Below are positions 31,800-44,163 of a DNA stretch of 64,000 nt, in pieces. Position 1 is the stretch's first letter; the number at the start of each line of letters is the position of its first letter. Source of the DNA: Carya illinoinensis (Eukaryota; Streptophyta; Magnoliopsida; Fagales; Juglandaceae); NCBI RefSeq assembly GCF_018687715.1, contig NC_056765.1, positions 15,744,501 through 15,808,500 of the forward strand. The letters are read 5' to 3'. The notes under the pieces are model-generated. The model had not been told where the DNA came from. It did no database searches and saw only the letters and a program-made list of their open reading frames with translations. Made by a program: the position numbers and the translations under genes.

Positions 31800-32060
31800 G
31801 AGGTACCTTGCTTCTGGAGGTACACCAAGCAAGATTGTATACTAAAACCATTCGAGTCAAATTTGTTTAATTTTAACATCTTTTAATTGATTAGTATTGA
31901 TTGTATCAGCCTTGCCTTCTTGAGGCATATTGAGCCATCAAGGCAATATTGTATAACAAAACTATTGGAGTCAAATTATTTTGACTTTAACATCTTTTAG
32001 TATCCTTGCTTCTAGAGGCACCTTCAGCCACCAAGACAAGGTTGTTTTGATTTTAGTTGA
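31800..32060. repeat. Diverged ~110-120-bp repeats
   Basis: CCTTGCTTCTGGAGG, CCTTGCCTTCTTGAGG and CCTTGCTTCTAGAGG each lead into a similar sequence containing AAACCATT/AAACTATT, GAGTCAAATT and TTTAACATCTTTTA. Two full copies and a partial third. Confidence 0.75.
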
Positions 32061-32142
32061 TTAATATAATATGTGGGGTCAATGTCTATACGCTTATTGT
32101 ATGTTTATGGTTTTGTGATTAAAAAATATTAGACTCTAGCAA

Positions 32143-34200
32143 ATGGATGATCGTATGAATGAACTTGATTCGGTGGAGGAGTAAGATGAAAACTATATTG
32201 GGATTAGCTTAATAGAGCCCATATCTGATGATGATGGAGACATTGCAAATATTGAGGCCCCTAATATTGTCTCTACTGAGGGCCCAACAAAAGTTTAAAC
32301 AGTAGCCTATGAAAGAAAAGAGAGAAAGATGACTTCTATCGTATGGAATGATTTTGTCGAAATTGAACAAGATGGGGTTAAATAGCCTCAATGTAAGTGG
32401 TGTAAAACTTTGTTTAAGCATCTCGGTCAAGTTCTATGACTATGCTACATAGGTACTTGCTAACCTATTTTCCATACATGGGGTCTAAGAAAAAATAGAA
32501 AGTCTTAGCAGTTGAGTCTAAGGAGGCAGATGGTTGCTTCACTATCTCAAACTTCACCTATGACCACAGTAGGGTCTGAGAGCTTACCTCTCATATGATA
32601 CTTTATCATAAATATCCATTTTATTTTATGGAGCATGTGGTATTTAATAAGTTCATGAGTGGAAACACTCCATATTAGAAAAAAAAAATGTCTCAAGTTG
32701 CTGCAAAGAAAGAATGCATGAGAACTTATGAGACTGAAAAGGCAAAGTTAAATGTTTTGCCTAAACCTATTAACAAAGTTCATATCACAACTAACATGTG
32801 GACTTCTAAACTTTCATATATGGTTGTGACATATCATTTTATAGATACTGATTGATATCTTCAAAGACGTATGTTGAACTTTTGTAATGTATCACCTCCA
32901 CATACTAGCCTTCTTATTGCTGATGCTTTAGAAAAATGTTTCCAAGATTGGGGAATTGAGAATAAAATTAGTTCAATTATTGCTGATAATACTAGTTGTA
33001 ATGATGTTGCCATTCAGATCTTGGAAGATGATTTTAGATTGAAAAAAACATTGTCTGTAGGAGGGAAATTGTTTCATATACATTGTTGTATCCATATAAC
33101 TAATTCACTTGTGCAATATGGACTTGGGAAGATTAGGAGATTGTTGATTGTGTGAGAAATGGTATAAAATATCTTGTAGCATCAGAGAGTAGGCTAAAAC
33201 AGTTTTGTAAAATTGCAAAATAGTTGTAATTGCCCTAAAAAAAACTGATTATAGATGTGCGTACAAGATGGAACATTACATATTTAATGTTAGATGCTGC
33301 AATTCATTTCAAATAAGTTTTTTGTAGATATGGTGATAGAGATAGCAGTTTTGAATGGGTTCCAACTATTGAAGAGTGAAGGCAAGTTGAAAATGTTTGT
33401 AAGGTACTTGCTATTTTCAATAAAGTAACCAATATTGTATCTAAAAGTGATTACCAAACAGTAAACTTATTTCTTTTTGAAGTATAGAGAATGAAAAGCA
33501 TTTTATGTAAGAAGAGCAAAGATAAGAATGAGTACATAAAATTAATGGTAAGGAAAATGAGTGCTAAGTTTGAGAAATATTTGGGGAAGTGTAATATAAT
33601 GATGGCAATTGCTACGGTGTTAGACCCTAGATTCAAAATGGTTCTGATCCAGTTTTGTTTTCCTTTAATTTACCATGAGCCAGATCATGCTTTCAAGAAT
33701 ATTGATCATGTCTCTCAAGTGTTGCGTAAGTTATATAATGAGTATGTTCATGAATACAATTCGACTCTTGAGGCACAAAGAGAGTAGAAAAATACTCGAA
33801 TGAACATATCCAATTGTTCCTCAAGTGCTGGGAGAAGCATGTAGAGTAGCTAGTCATTAGTTAAATATTTTATTGGAAGTGTTGATACAGTGCAGCCTAT
33901 TAAATCAGAATGGGACAATTATCTAGAAAAGAGTATATACATCTGTGAAGAGGGTTCAAATGCAAGTTTCGATACCCTGGAATGGTGGAAAGCAAATAGT
34001 CTCAAGTTTCAAACTTTGTCCAAATTGGCCTGCTATACCAATTACCATAGTTAGCTCAAAATCAACATTCAACACAAGAGGCAAAGTCATTGATCCTCAT
34101 TGAGCTTCATTGCCAACTGAAACAGTCCAGATGTTGTTATGTGGGTCTGATTGGGTTAGAGCATTATATGGGTTTAAAAGATCATCACCTAATTCTGTAA
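32143..34200 (+). pseudogene. hAT (Ac-like) transposase pseudogene
   Basis: From the ATG at 32143 the frames give an acidic N-terminus. A BED zinc finger follows (WNDFVEIEQDGVK, CKWCKTLFKH; ~32343-32420). The core comes next: ITTNMWTSKLS, IIADNTSCNDVAI (~32968-33010), and CCIHITNSLVQYGLG, where the family has a conserved His near the third residue. RWNITYLMLDAAI is at ~33270. The dimerisation domain ends the gene (WDNYLEKSIY, TLEWWKANS, then TRGKVIDPH and ETVQMLLCGSDWVRALYGF; ~33900-34180). At least five in-frame stops and several frame changes are present. Ac-like hAT elements move by cut and paste; this copy cannot encode an active protein. Confidence 0.85.
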
Positions 34201-35640
34201 GTATTACATTTATTTTCATTTTAAGTTGCTATTTTACTATTTTATACTTAGTATTATTTACATAAATACTAACTATTGTTTTTTATTGTCAATAGAAGTA
34301 TGTTCCATTAGAAACTCAAATTCTCTTGCCATAGTCATGGGCCTGTCCAAACTCAGATTCAAGTGAAACTAATATTTTCACATTTTATCATGTTTAATGT
34401 GATCTTTTCTCTCTTAGGGAAAAAAAAAAAAAACAGTTTTATCATGTTTAATCTATGGAGCATCTGGACCGTTTAGTTGTTTTATCTAATCTGTATTGTT
34501 TAATTTATCTTATTTACCATCTGATATTTGGACAATTTACTTTGTAATATTTGGACAGTTCAGTTGTTTTATCTGATTTTGTTTAGGATGATATGAGTCA
34601 TGACAGTTCAGGTAATTTCTAAGTTCTATCTCCCCACCATCTAAATTTCATAATTTTTTTTAAATGGCAAATTAAATTTTACATAGCAAACATCCATTGA
34701 TAATATTACCAAGTTAAAAGTACTTGAGTAATGATGCAAAAGAATAAAAATGATATTAATGTTTTTTATTTAATTGTATCAATGTATCCAGGTTGTCATG
34801 GTGATTTTGTTCAAGTTTGTGAACTTGCTAACTTCTGTCATGGTGATTTCAGATTTTGTAGAAGTTTGATAACTTCCCATCATTGTGATTTCGTTGAAGT
34901 TTGGTAACTACAGTTGTCTAGCTGATTTTGTCTGGCTGATTTTGTTAAACTTTGGTAACTTCTTTTGAACTTGTTAGTAAGATGCTTTTGTTTGGTAACT
35001 GCAGCTGTCTAGTTGATTTTGTTGTCTGGCTGTTTTGGTAAGTTGTTTGGTAACTGCTTGTAGTATCAGTAACTTAGTGTATCTATTGAGTAAAAAAAAA
35101 AGAAAGTAATTTAATGTATCTAGGTATGCCTATTGCAAACTGCTACTTACTGGTTTATCTTCGATTCTTCTTGTGTTATGCTGACTTTGTTTTAGTAACT
35201 GCAGTTGTTTACCTCACAGTTTGTTGTCTAACTATCTTGGTAATGTGTTTGGTAATTGCATGCATTATTAGTGTATGCCTATTTCATACTGCTACTAGCC
35301 TGCTAATTGAGTTTAAATATTGCATATTTTATACATTTAGAACTAATATATTTTAATCATTTTATAACATTATTGTTGGTTTTAGATGAAAAAATGGTTA
35401 ATAGACATAAATACTACCTGTGATTTAAATTGATTAATATCATGATTTATGTTTAATTTTATAACCTATGATTTAATTGGGTAATAATTCTTCACATGCA
35501 CAATATATTTTTTATATTCTAGTCTAGTTTTTTATTTTTATTTTTTGTGGGTTCTATTTCTTTTTAGCAGCTACTCTACACCCAAAAAGAGAGAGAGCTT
35601 TCCACACGCAGAAAAAAAAAAAAAAAAAAAAAAAGGAGCA
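34201..35640. other. AT-rich non-coding region with diffuse repeats
   Basis: Degenerate repeats of a TTTGGTAACT...GATTTTGT pattern lie between 34795 and 35260. A poly(A) run is at 34421-34434 and another at about 35610-35634. Probably the 3' non-coding part of the hAT element plus flank; termini not found. Confidence 0.45.
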
Positions 35641-36250
35641 ACACTGCACGGCATTTTGGGAGAAAGGTAGAGACTAGGACGCTAAGGCTAGGTCGATTTA
35701 TATGAAAAAGGAAAGCTTTGGGGCTGGCTTTTATAGAAATTGGTTTAAATGGAGATGAGGAGTTTTATTTTTAAGACTGACCAGGAGGATTTGCGGAAAA
35801 AGGAACACAGTAGGACACACGGGAAAAGCAGAGGGGCTTTCCTCTCAAAATGGAATGCATGGTTTTGCCTTTTGGAAGTTGCAGAGGGGTTGGATGAATG
35901 GGGAGAGCTTTGTAGAGAGTGGGATGCCGGTAGACGGAATGTAAAAAAAAAGACAAAAGAGAGAGGTAGATGAGAAAGAAAAAGAGAGGAGTAGTTTTTC
36001 AGGGGCCGAACGAACAGAGAGGGACTGGACATAAAGCAGTCTTTTGAACGGGGGTTGGGAATGTGAAGACGCTGCTGGGGAGTTTTTCTGGAAAGGGAAG
36101 CTCTGGTTTTTCTGGGAGGATTTTATTTTCTAGGTCCATTAAAAAAAAAGAATGCTAGTAAGGCTCTGGTTTTGGGAGACGGATAAGTGAAAGAGAAGAG
36201 GCAAGAGTTTTATTTTTCATGGAGACTTTTGGGTTGTGGGCGAACGAAAG
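35641..36250. other. Intergenic DNA, no recognised gene
   Basis: Purine-rich. Overlapping short frames on both strands (35745-36032 minus, 35749-35973 plus) show no family. It ends abruptly at the LTR of the next element. Confidence 0.45.
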
Positions 36251-38662
36251 TGTGACATCTCGTTTTTACGTGTATTTTCACTGAAGGAATATTTTAATTT
36301 AATTAATATAATAGTTCCTTTATTTTAAATTATCGAATTTTAATTGGATTTTAATTGCTGTTGAATTTAAATTGCTGTTTAATTTATTTTAGCTTGTCTT
36401 TGGATTTAAAATTAAATAGTTTATTCTTACTAGTTATTTATTATATTTTACCTTTACGTTGTGTTTAAAATTTTTTTCTTAGTTTTATTGCTTTTAAACT
36501 TATTTTCGCTCGATCAGTTATTAGACTCCAGAGGTAAGGATTGGACCTCATTTCTGTTTCTCCATCTTTTCTTTTCTCTTTTCCCTTTTCTTTTTTCTCT
36601 TTTCTTTCTTTTTCCCTTTCTTTTTCTCTCCCTTCCCCCGCGGTTTTCCCCTCCCCCGTGAGAATTCTTTCTCTCTCTATACCCATTTTGCCTGTTTTCT
36701 CTCTCCACCCTGTGCCGCCGCTCGCCGGCGACATGGCCCACACCACCACCACCAAAATCTTCCACTCCCTCCGGTGAACTACCCTACCAAGTTTCATCCC
36801 CAACCATGACGCTGTTTAGCCGGAAAAAACCCATCAAGCCGCGGCGTCAAAGTGCTCCAGCGCCGTCGTCGCTCCATCTCCAGCCACCACCTCTTCACCA
36901 CTTCATTACCGACTCCTTGCCATCCTAACCCACCCATTTCTGGCCTCTAACCGTCGCTGGAACAGCTCCCACGAGCTAGCTTTCCGATTTGGGTATTTTG
37001 GCCTTCCTCCGCTGTTTTTGCCGCCACCCACGGCGAAACTCCACTTCCACTAGTTTCATAAACATCCCTAGACTTTTCCCTATCAATCCTGAGCTGTGGT
37101 TTGTCCCCGTTCAAAAGTGGATATTTGCAACCCACGGCCACAGTGAAATTTCACTGTGACGTTGCTTTTCTTCCGTCGTTTGCAACGTCGCGAGCTTTCT
37201 AAAAATTCCATATAGCGCTGTAAGTATTTTCCAAACCCTACTTTTAGATTTAAATATATTTTGCTCATTCAATAATTATTTGTTGTTGGTTGGCTGATTC
37301 TAGACTGAGTCTGAGGAGTTCGGGAGTTGGATGGATGGAGGACGGAGTTGCTTGATTTATTGATTCCCGTTCAAAAGTGGATATTTTGCAACCCATAGCC
37401 ACAGTGAAATTTCACTGTGACGTTGCTTTTCTTCCGCCGTTTGCAACGTTGCGAGCTTTCTAAAAATTCCATATAGCGCTGTAAGTATTTTCCAAACCCT
37501 ACTTTTAGATTTAAATATATTTTGCTCATTCAATAATTATTTGTTGTTGGTTGGCTAATTCTAGACTGAGTCTGAGGAGTTCGGGAGTCGGATGGATGGA
37601 GGACGGAGTTGCTTGATTTATTGATTTATGGTTAGTTGATCGTTTTGTGCATTGAAATCGCATTTAGATGGTGCATGCACGTGCGTTTTATTTAATTTGA
37701 GAAAATCCTGTTTTATTAGCATAAGTGGATTTTCGGGTGCATGTGTATCACGACCCCAAGCTGGGATGGGGTATTATCCCGGTGGAGCTCCTCTGGTCTC
37801 TCAGGAGCGTAATAAACTGAGTGACGTCCACTAAGTTGTCACTGGGCGATGACGGGAGCAGGGGTTAGAGGATGCTTGGCTACGAACGAGCCAGGCACGG
37901 AACCGGGCATCGCTCTACGCACCGACTCCATGGCCCTTCGCTGGCGAGGGCTAGAGGATGCTTGGCTATGAACGCGCGGGGCGTAGAACTGGGCATCGCT
38001 CGTTTAGGTGTCACATGCGTGGTCGGTACCTGTGGTGTGGCACTGGAGCCAGGATGTGCGGATGACCCCTAGGGGAGGTCATGGTGCATACGGATTAATT
38101 GGTTAACGGTTTGAGTTTGATATGGGCCAAATGTGACTTTTGGCATAATATTTGGAAAGGTTATATTTTTAGGCCAAATGGGATTTTTGGCGTGCGTGGA
38201 AAAAATATGATTTTATGGGTTTTGTGCATTAGCATCCTTTCATGCATATTGTTTGAGTTTTATATGTTTTTATCTGGTGGTATTTGGATTTTACTTACCT
38301 GCGGCACCATTTTTGGTGCCGTAGATTTTGGTGCAGAGATTGAGGATGAGGAGGAGGAGGCTGAGCCTGAGGATGCGGCTCTGCCGGGGTGCTAAAGTTA
38401 AAGTTAAAGTTTTGTTATTTGGTTTAAAATTATATTTGTGTTTTGTAATATTTTATTATGTATGTTTTGAACAGTTTTGTATTAAATTAAGAAAAATTCT
38501 AGTACTTAGTTATTGACTTTGCTTATCCGCTGCGTGTTTCTTCGTGCACATTTGTTACTTATACACACACTTGGCACTTGTCGATAGGGTGGTGACCCGT
38601 GATGTCATCACCCGGACGTCTCGATTTCTTCGTGTCCGTGCTGGGGATTTGGGGGTGTCACA
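36251..38662 (+). repeat. 5' LTR of the LARD-like element, with a 260-bp internal duplication
   Basis: TGTGACATCTCG...GGGTGTCACA, about 2.41 kb. It is ~295 bp longer than the 3' LTR mainly because of a tandem duplication at 37106-37625. It contains the pyrimidine tract (about 36560-36645) and the small acidic frame (38099-38395). Confidence 0.9.
37106..37625. repeat. 260-bp tandem duplication inside the 5' LTR
   Basis: CCCGTTCAAAAGTGGATATT at 37106 recurs at 37366. The copies differ at under ten positions, and the unit occurs once in the 3' LTR (from ~42878). Confidence 0.92.
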
Positions 38663-38664
38663 GG

Positions 38665-38678
38665 TGGTATCAGAGCGG
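38665..38678 (+). other. Primer binding site (initiator tRNA-Met)
   Basis: TGGTATCAGAGCGG two bases after the 5' LTR. Confidence 0.92.
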
Positions 38679-41600
38679 TTTAGCTCTGGGTAAAATCATA
38701 TGTCCCATAGGTGGAGTACCATAAAGTTTTAGAAGCTTGTGTTAAAATTATTTTAATTTATTTAAGTTGAATTTTTTTCTTTAACTTGATTCGATTTTAT
38801 TTGATTTGAATTTATTTTATTTAATTCCATCTGATTTGGTTTGGTTTGGTTTGATTTTATTTGAATTGCAAGTATGTTGTTTTATTTGTTTTATTTATTT
38901 TGTTTTAAGTTGTTTTGTTTTGTTTTGTCCGGAGTTAAAAAGGTGGGGTTGAGGATTATGCTATGGCAGGAGGACAGTACTATCGAGAATATCGTTGATT
39001 GGAATAAATACTTAGTGTAGTAGGGTTGAATTTTATAGGGTGGGTTACTTTTATAATATTGTTGCTAGAAGGGAACGACATGGATTACGCGATCACTTGG
39101 GAGTAGGAATGTAAGTTGCAACTAAGGAGGGGAGTTAGCTTTAAGTCACTTAAGATGATTGAGGTATTAGGTTTTGTAAAATTTATGTAATGAGGCTATA
39201 GAATAGGAGAGTGTAGGATCAACGAACTTTAAGGATTGGTTGAAGAGAATTAAGGTTTGAGGCCTTATAGATTTTAGGAAATAAGATTTTGATAATTAAA
39301 GTGTTAGGTTCGACAAGCTTTGGGGGAAATAATTAAATTTCAAGTTTTAAATTTCGCTGATTCAGATGAACAATTTGGTGGCAATTGGGGTTTTAAAATT
39401 TACAAGTTTTAAGGTGAATGTTTTGGATTAAAGTCATCAATCTCGAGAATTTTAGAAAATGATTTATTATCCGTTAATGTATTAGATTTTAAAAGCTTTG
39501 GGAGCCGATTGTTCTATTATGGGTTGTAAGCTCATTGATCTTAGAAATTCTAGAAATTATTCTTATTTGATTTAAGCTTTTAGAATTGCATAGTTGAGGG
39601 ACCAATTTATAATAAGAGTTGAGTTCTTAGTTTTACAGACTTGGTGTGCTAGCTTGATCCACTTTGGAGAGTGATTAGTTTGCAACCATTAAAATGGGGT
39701 TGATCAGAGTTGAGTTAATGATATGAAATTTTTTTGCGGTACATTTATTTGAGAATGGAAGGTAATGATTTAGCTCATATACTTCTTTGAGGATTGTAGA
39801 TATTGACTTAGTTCAGAAAATGACTATTGTTAACTCGAGGTTGTAGTAATCGATTTTAGGAAATGATTTTTATCAGTTCGGAAGAAATAGATCCATTGAG
39901 GTTTTGGAAGCAATAGTTTAATTGTTGGTATTGAATTCGATTGAAGTTGAGACCTTATGTTCCAGAGACTTTTGGGAACGGATTTTTAGCAAGTTTAAGG
40001 TCATTTTCAGTACAAAGCTTTAAGCAATAACTATTTGCTGATGTTAAGGGTATAAGTTAACCAAATATAGGAATAATTCATGTTGATTTGCGGATATAAG
40101 TCCAGATGATGGAAATAGTAGTAATGGATTACTTGTACGTTGGAATGACTATTGGTTTCAGCTAAGGACGTATGAGATCGACACATGATAGTGGTGAATC
40201 GATAGGAGCATTCAGTCAAAGCGTGTTACTCAATAGAATGTTGGTTGGCAATAATTGTTATAGATCGAGGTTATAGTGACAAGTTTTAGGATTGATTCAT
40301 ACCGAGTTGAGGAAAATAGATTATGCAGGTTTTGGGAAATGAAATTTTGTTTATTTTGAGGATAAGGTACGGATGTTGGAAATGGAAGTGATGGATCACT
40401 TTTATGTTAGAATGATTATTGATCCTAGCTAAGGGTACATGAGATCCATTTATAGTGGTGGTGAGGGTGTATGGATTTCGGAGAGTACAAATCCTAGTCT
40501 CTTTTTGGCTTGAGAGAAGTGGCTTTGGTGAGTACTGAAGTGGATTAGATGTGATAGTATTAAATTCAATAGATTTTAACTTCGAGTTCTTAGTGAGTTG
40601 ATCAGAGTGTACAGTTGAAGTGGGTTACCAATTGGAGTGATGGTTGGCATTTATTGTTGAGACTATCTTCAAGAATTAATTGTGACTTGAGGTCACATAG
40701 GAATTAAAATTTTGAGGCTATACTTTCCTTTGGAGTTTGAGTGTCCAGTTGGGAGAATTATAGACATTTTTATTTAACTTGAAAAGTGATTGTTGGGTCG
40801 CCATGTGTAGTGGATAATAAAATCTTGAAAGTGGAAGTTTGGGAATCTACGGTAATTAGCCTAAACAGGTACATAAGGTAATAAGCAGTAGGAGTCAGGA
40901 GGGTAGTGCCATAGTTTTGATGGATTGGAGGTTTGAATAGCATGGCCTATCTTGAGATTTAATTTTGTATGCAATTGGAGGAAATAGTCGTGCTAATATT
41001 AGGTTATGAGAATAGAAGTAGGTAAGTGAGTTTACAAGAAGGGTTCATTAAGGTTATGGTGAATTTAATCGTGGTTCGTAGTGATTTTAGTTATCTCTAA
41101 ATTAGGAGATATTTAGAATTTAGGTGATGATCTTGAAAGTGTAAGTTGTTAGGTAGGAGTTATAGGTGCTTTATTAGTTGGTCGGGACGGATTCGAGCTT
41201 TATGTTCTTTATCTTAGATGAGATTGGCGTATTTTGAGATAATGTTACTTGTTTTTAATTTGGAAGGTTGCAATTGATTGATATCGTCTTCTTTGTTGAT
41301 GATCATGGGTGTCGTTGCGGAATTTTGATTTAATTAAGGTAGCTAGAGATAATTGAGGAATAGGAGTGATAGTTCATGATTTTGGGAGACTTTATTTTCT
41401 ATCAAAATGTGGTAAAGGATTTTCTTGCTTCCAGGTGTTAGAGTTAGCTTGTACTCAAGGGTGTTAATTTATGAGGATATAGTCTTTTTGCTTTTTGGCG
41501 AGTTATCAGAGTGCGCACGGAAGCGTGATATTTTGTAGATAATTAGGTGTGCTGATTTTGAGTAATTAGTGATGACTTAAAATTTCGAGAAGGTGCTTGT

Positions 41601-42033
41601 AATTGGAGAGTAATATTTTGTTTGGGCAAATTATGTTTATTGATGGTTTATTTTGGAAGTGACTATTAGGTTACCAAGATATAGTATACAATGAAAGTTT
41701 CGATGATATAGCATGAAGGTTGATTGAGGTTAATACAATTCATTCTAAGAAGTAATAATTTTTAGAATTTTCTTGGGTGTGGTTTTGAAGTTCTTGACTA
41801 TATGGTGATTCCGGTTTACATGGCTGCTTTAGGAGTTCTAGACGTGATGCGTCGCTGGGAGACTAGTACGAATATGATGGAATTGCTTTAGGAGTATAAT
41901 TGGAAAGAGCTTTAATCATACTTGTGTGGAAATGGCTGATGGTATGATTTTCTCAAGTATACTATGAGTTGCGTATTGTATCCTGCTTGGCGCTGATATT
42001 GATCTCACAAATTTCGAGGACGAAATTTATTTT
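38679..42033 (+). other. Non-coding interior of the LARD-like element
   Basis: The first ~260 bases are a T-rich leader (TTTGGTTTGGTTTG-like repeats). The remainder has stops in every frame and no match to gag or pol. It has internal similarity: 40091-40200 resembles ~40361-40480 (GGAAATAGTAGTAATGGATT versus GGAAATGGAAGTGATGGATC, then GAATGA, AGCTAAGG and ATGAGATC blocks). Phrases such as TTTTAGGAAATGATTTTTAT recur loosely, suggesting origin by ancient repeat amplification or decay. Confidence 0.75.
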
Positions 42034-42045
42034 AAGGGGGGAGGA
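42034..42045 (+). other. Polypurine tract of the LARD-like element
   Basis: AAGGGGGGAGGA immediately before TGTGACACCCC. Confidence 0.9.
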
Positions 42046-44163
42046 TGTGACACCCCATTTTTACATGTATTTTCACTGAAGGAATATTTTAATTTAATTA
42101 ATATAATAGTTCCTTTATTTGAAATTATCGTATTTTAATTGAATTTTAATTGTTGTTGAATTTAAATTGCTGTTTAATTTATTTTAGCTTGTCTTTGGAT
42201 TTAAAATTAAATAGTTTGTTTTTACTAGTTATTTATTATATTTTAGCTTTACGTTGTGTTTAAAATATTTTCTTAGTTTTATTGCTTTTAAACTTATTTT
42301 CGTTGGATCAGTTGTTGGACTCCAGAGGTGAGGATTGGACCTCATTTCTTTTCCTCCATCTTTTCTTTTCTCTTTTCCCTTTTCTTTTTTCTCTTTTCTT
42401 TCTTTTTCCCTTTCTTTTTCTCTCCCTTCCCCCGCGGTTTCCCCCTCCCCCGTGAGAATTCTTTCTCTCTCTCTATACCCATTTCGCCCGTTTTCTCTCT
42501 CCACCCTGTGCCGCCGCTCGCCGGTGACGTGGCCCACACCACCAACACCAAAATCTTCCCCTCCCTCCAATGAACTACCTCACCAAGTTTCATCCCTAAC
42601 CGTGCCGCCTTTTAGTCGGAAAAAGCCCATCAAGCCGCGGTCGCTCCACCTCCGGCCACCACCTCTTCACCACTTCATCACCGACTCCTTGCCATCCTAA
42701 CCCACCCATTTCCGGCCTCTAACCATCGCTGGAACAGGTCCCACAAGCTAGCTTTCCGATTTGGGTATTTTGGCCTTCCTCCGCTGTTTTTGTCGCCACC
42801 CACGGCCAAACTCCACTTCCACTAGCTTCATAAACATCCCTAGACCTTTCCCTATCAATCCCGAGCTTTGGTTTGTCCCCGTTCAAAAGTGGATATTTTG
42901 CAACCCACGGCCACAGTGAAATTTCAATGTGACGTTGCTTTTCTTCCGCCGTTTGCAACACCGCGAGCTTTCTAAAAATACCATATAGCGTTGTAAGTAT
43001 TTTCCAAACCCTACTTTTAGATTTAAATATATTTTGCTCATTTAATAATTATTTGTTGTTGGTTGGCTGATTCTAGACTGAGTCCGAGGAGTTCGAGGGT
43101 CGGATGGATGGAGAATGGAGTTGCTTGATTTATTGATTTATGGTTGGTTGATCGTTTTATGCATTGAAATTGCATTTACATGTTGCATGCACGTGCGTTT
43201 TATTTAATTTGAGAAAATCCTGTTTTATTGGCGTAAGTGGATTTTCGGGTGCGTGTGTATCACGACCCCAAGCCGGGATGGGGTATTATCCCGATGGAGC
43301 TCCTCTGGTCACTCGGGAGCGTAATAAACTGAGTAACATCCCCTGAGTTGTAGCTGGGCGACGACGGGAGCTGGGGCTAGGGGGTGCTTGGCTACGAACT
43401 CGCCGGGCGCGGAACCGGGCATCGCTCTACACACCGACTCCATGGCCCTTCGCTGGCGAGGGCTAGAGGATGCTTGGCTACAAACACGCGGGGCGTGGAA
43501 CTGGGCATCGCTCGTTAGGTGTCACATGCGTGGTGGTACTCTGCGGTGTGGCACTGGAGCCAGGGTGTGCGGGTGACCCCTAGGGGAGGTCATGGTGCAT
43601 ACGGATAAAATGGATAATGATTTGAGTTGAATAAAGGCCAAATGTGACTTTTGGCGTGATATTTGGAAAGGGTTGTTTTTGGGCCAAATGGGGATTTTTG
43701 ACGTGTGTGGAAAATTTTGTTTTATGGGTTTTGCGCATTGGCATCACTTCATGCATGTTGTTTGAGTTCTATGTGTTTTTATCTGGTGGTGTTTGGGTTT
43801 TACTTACCTGCGGTACCTTTGTTGGTTCCGTAGATTTTGGTGCAGGATTCAAGGATGAGGAGGAGGAGGCTGAGCCCGAGGATGCGGCTCCGCCGGTTTG
43901 CTGATGTTATGCTTTATAGTTTGGTTTAAAACTATATTCGTGTCTTGTAATATTTTATTTATGTATGATTTGAACAGCTTGTATTATATTAAGAAAAATT
44001 CTGGTACTTAGTTATATGACTTTCGTTATCTGCTGCGTTTCCTTTGCACATTTGTTGCTTTTACACACACTTGGCACTCGTCGTTAGGGTGGTGACCCAG
44101 GTTGTCATCATTCAGAAGTCTCGATTTCCCCGTGTCTGTGCGTGGGGATTTAGGGTCGTCACA
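42046..44163 (+). repeat. 3' LTR of the LARD-like element
   Basis: TGTGACACCCC...GTCGTCACA, 2.12 kb, single copy of the 260-bp unit. It has the pyrimidine tract at ~42350-42440, the ~95-bp partial internal repeat at ~43385-43505 and the acidic small frame at 43644-43904. Confidence 0.9.

Larger units (their letters stand above)
36251..44163 (+). mobile_element. LARD-like non-autonomous retrotransposon with chromovirus-type LTRs
   Basis: Large LTRs (36251-38662 and 42046-44163) related to those at 362-2384 enclose a primer site TGGTATCAGAGCGG and a polypurine tract AAGGGGGGAGGA. The 3.4 kb between them has no ORF over ~60 codons of any recognisable family. The tail ATTTCGAGGACGAAATTT is the chromovirus signature. 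The flanking pentamers GAAAG and TTTAA do not match, so no TSD is visible. Confidence 0.88.
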
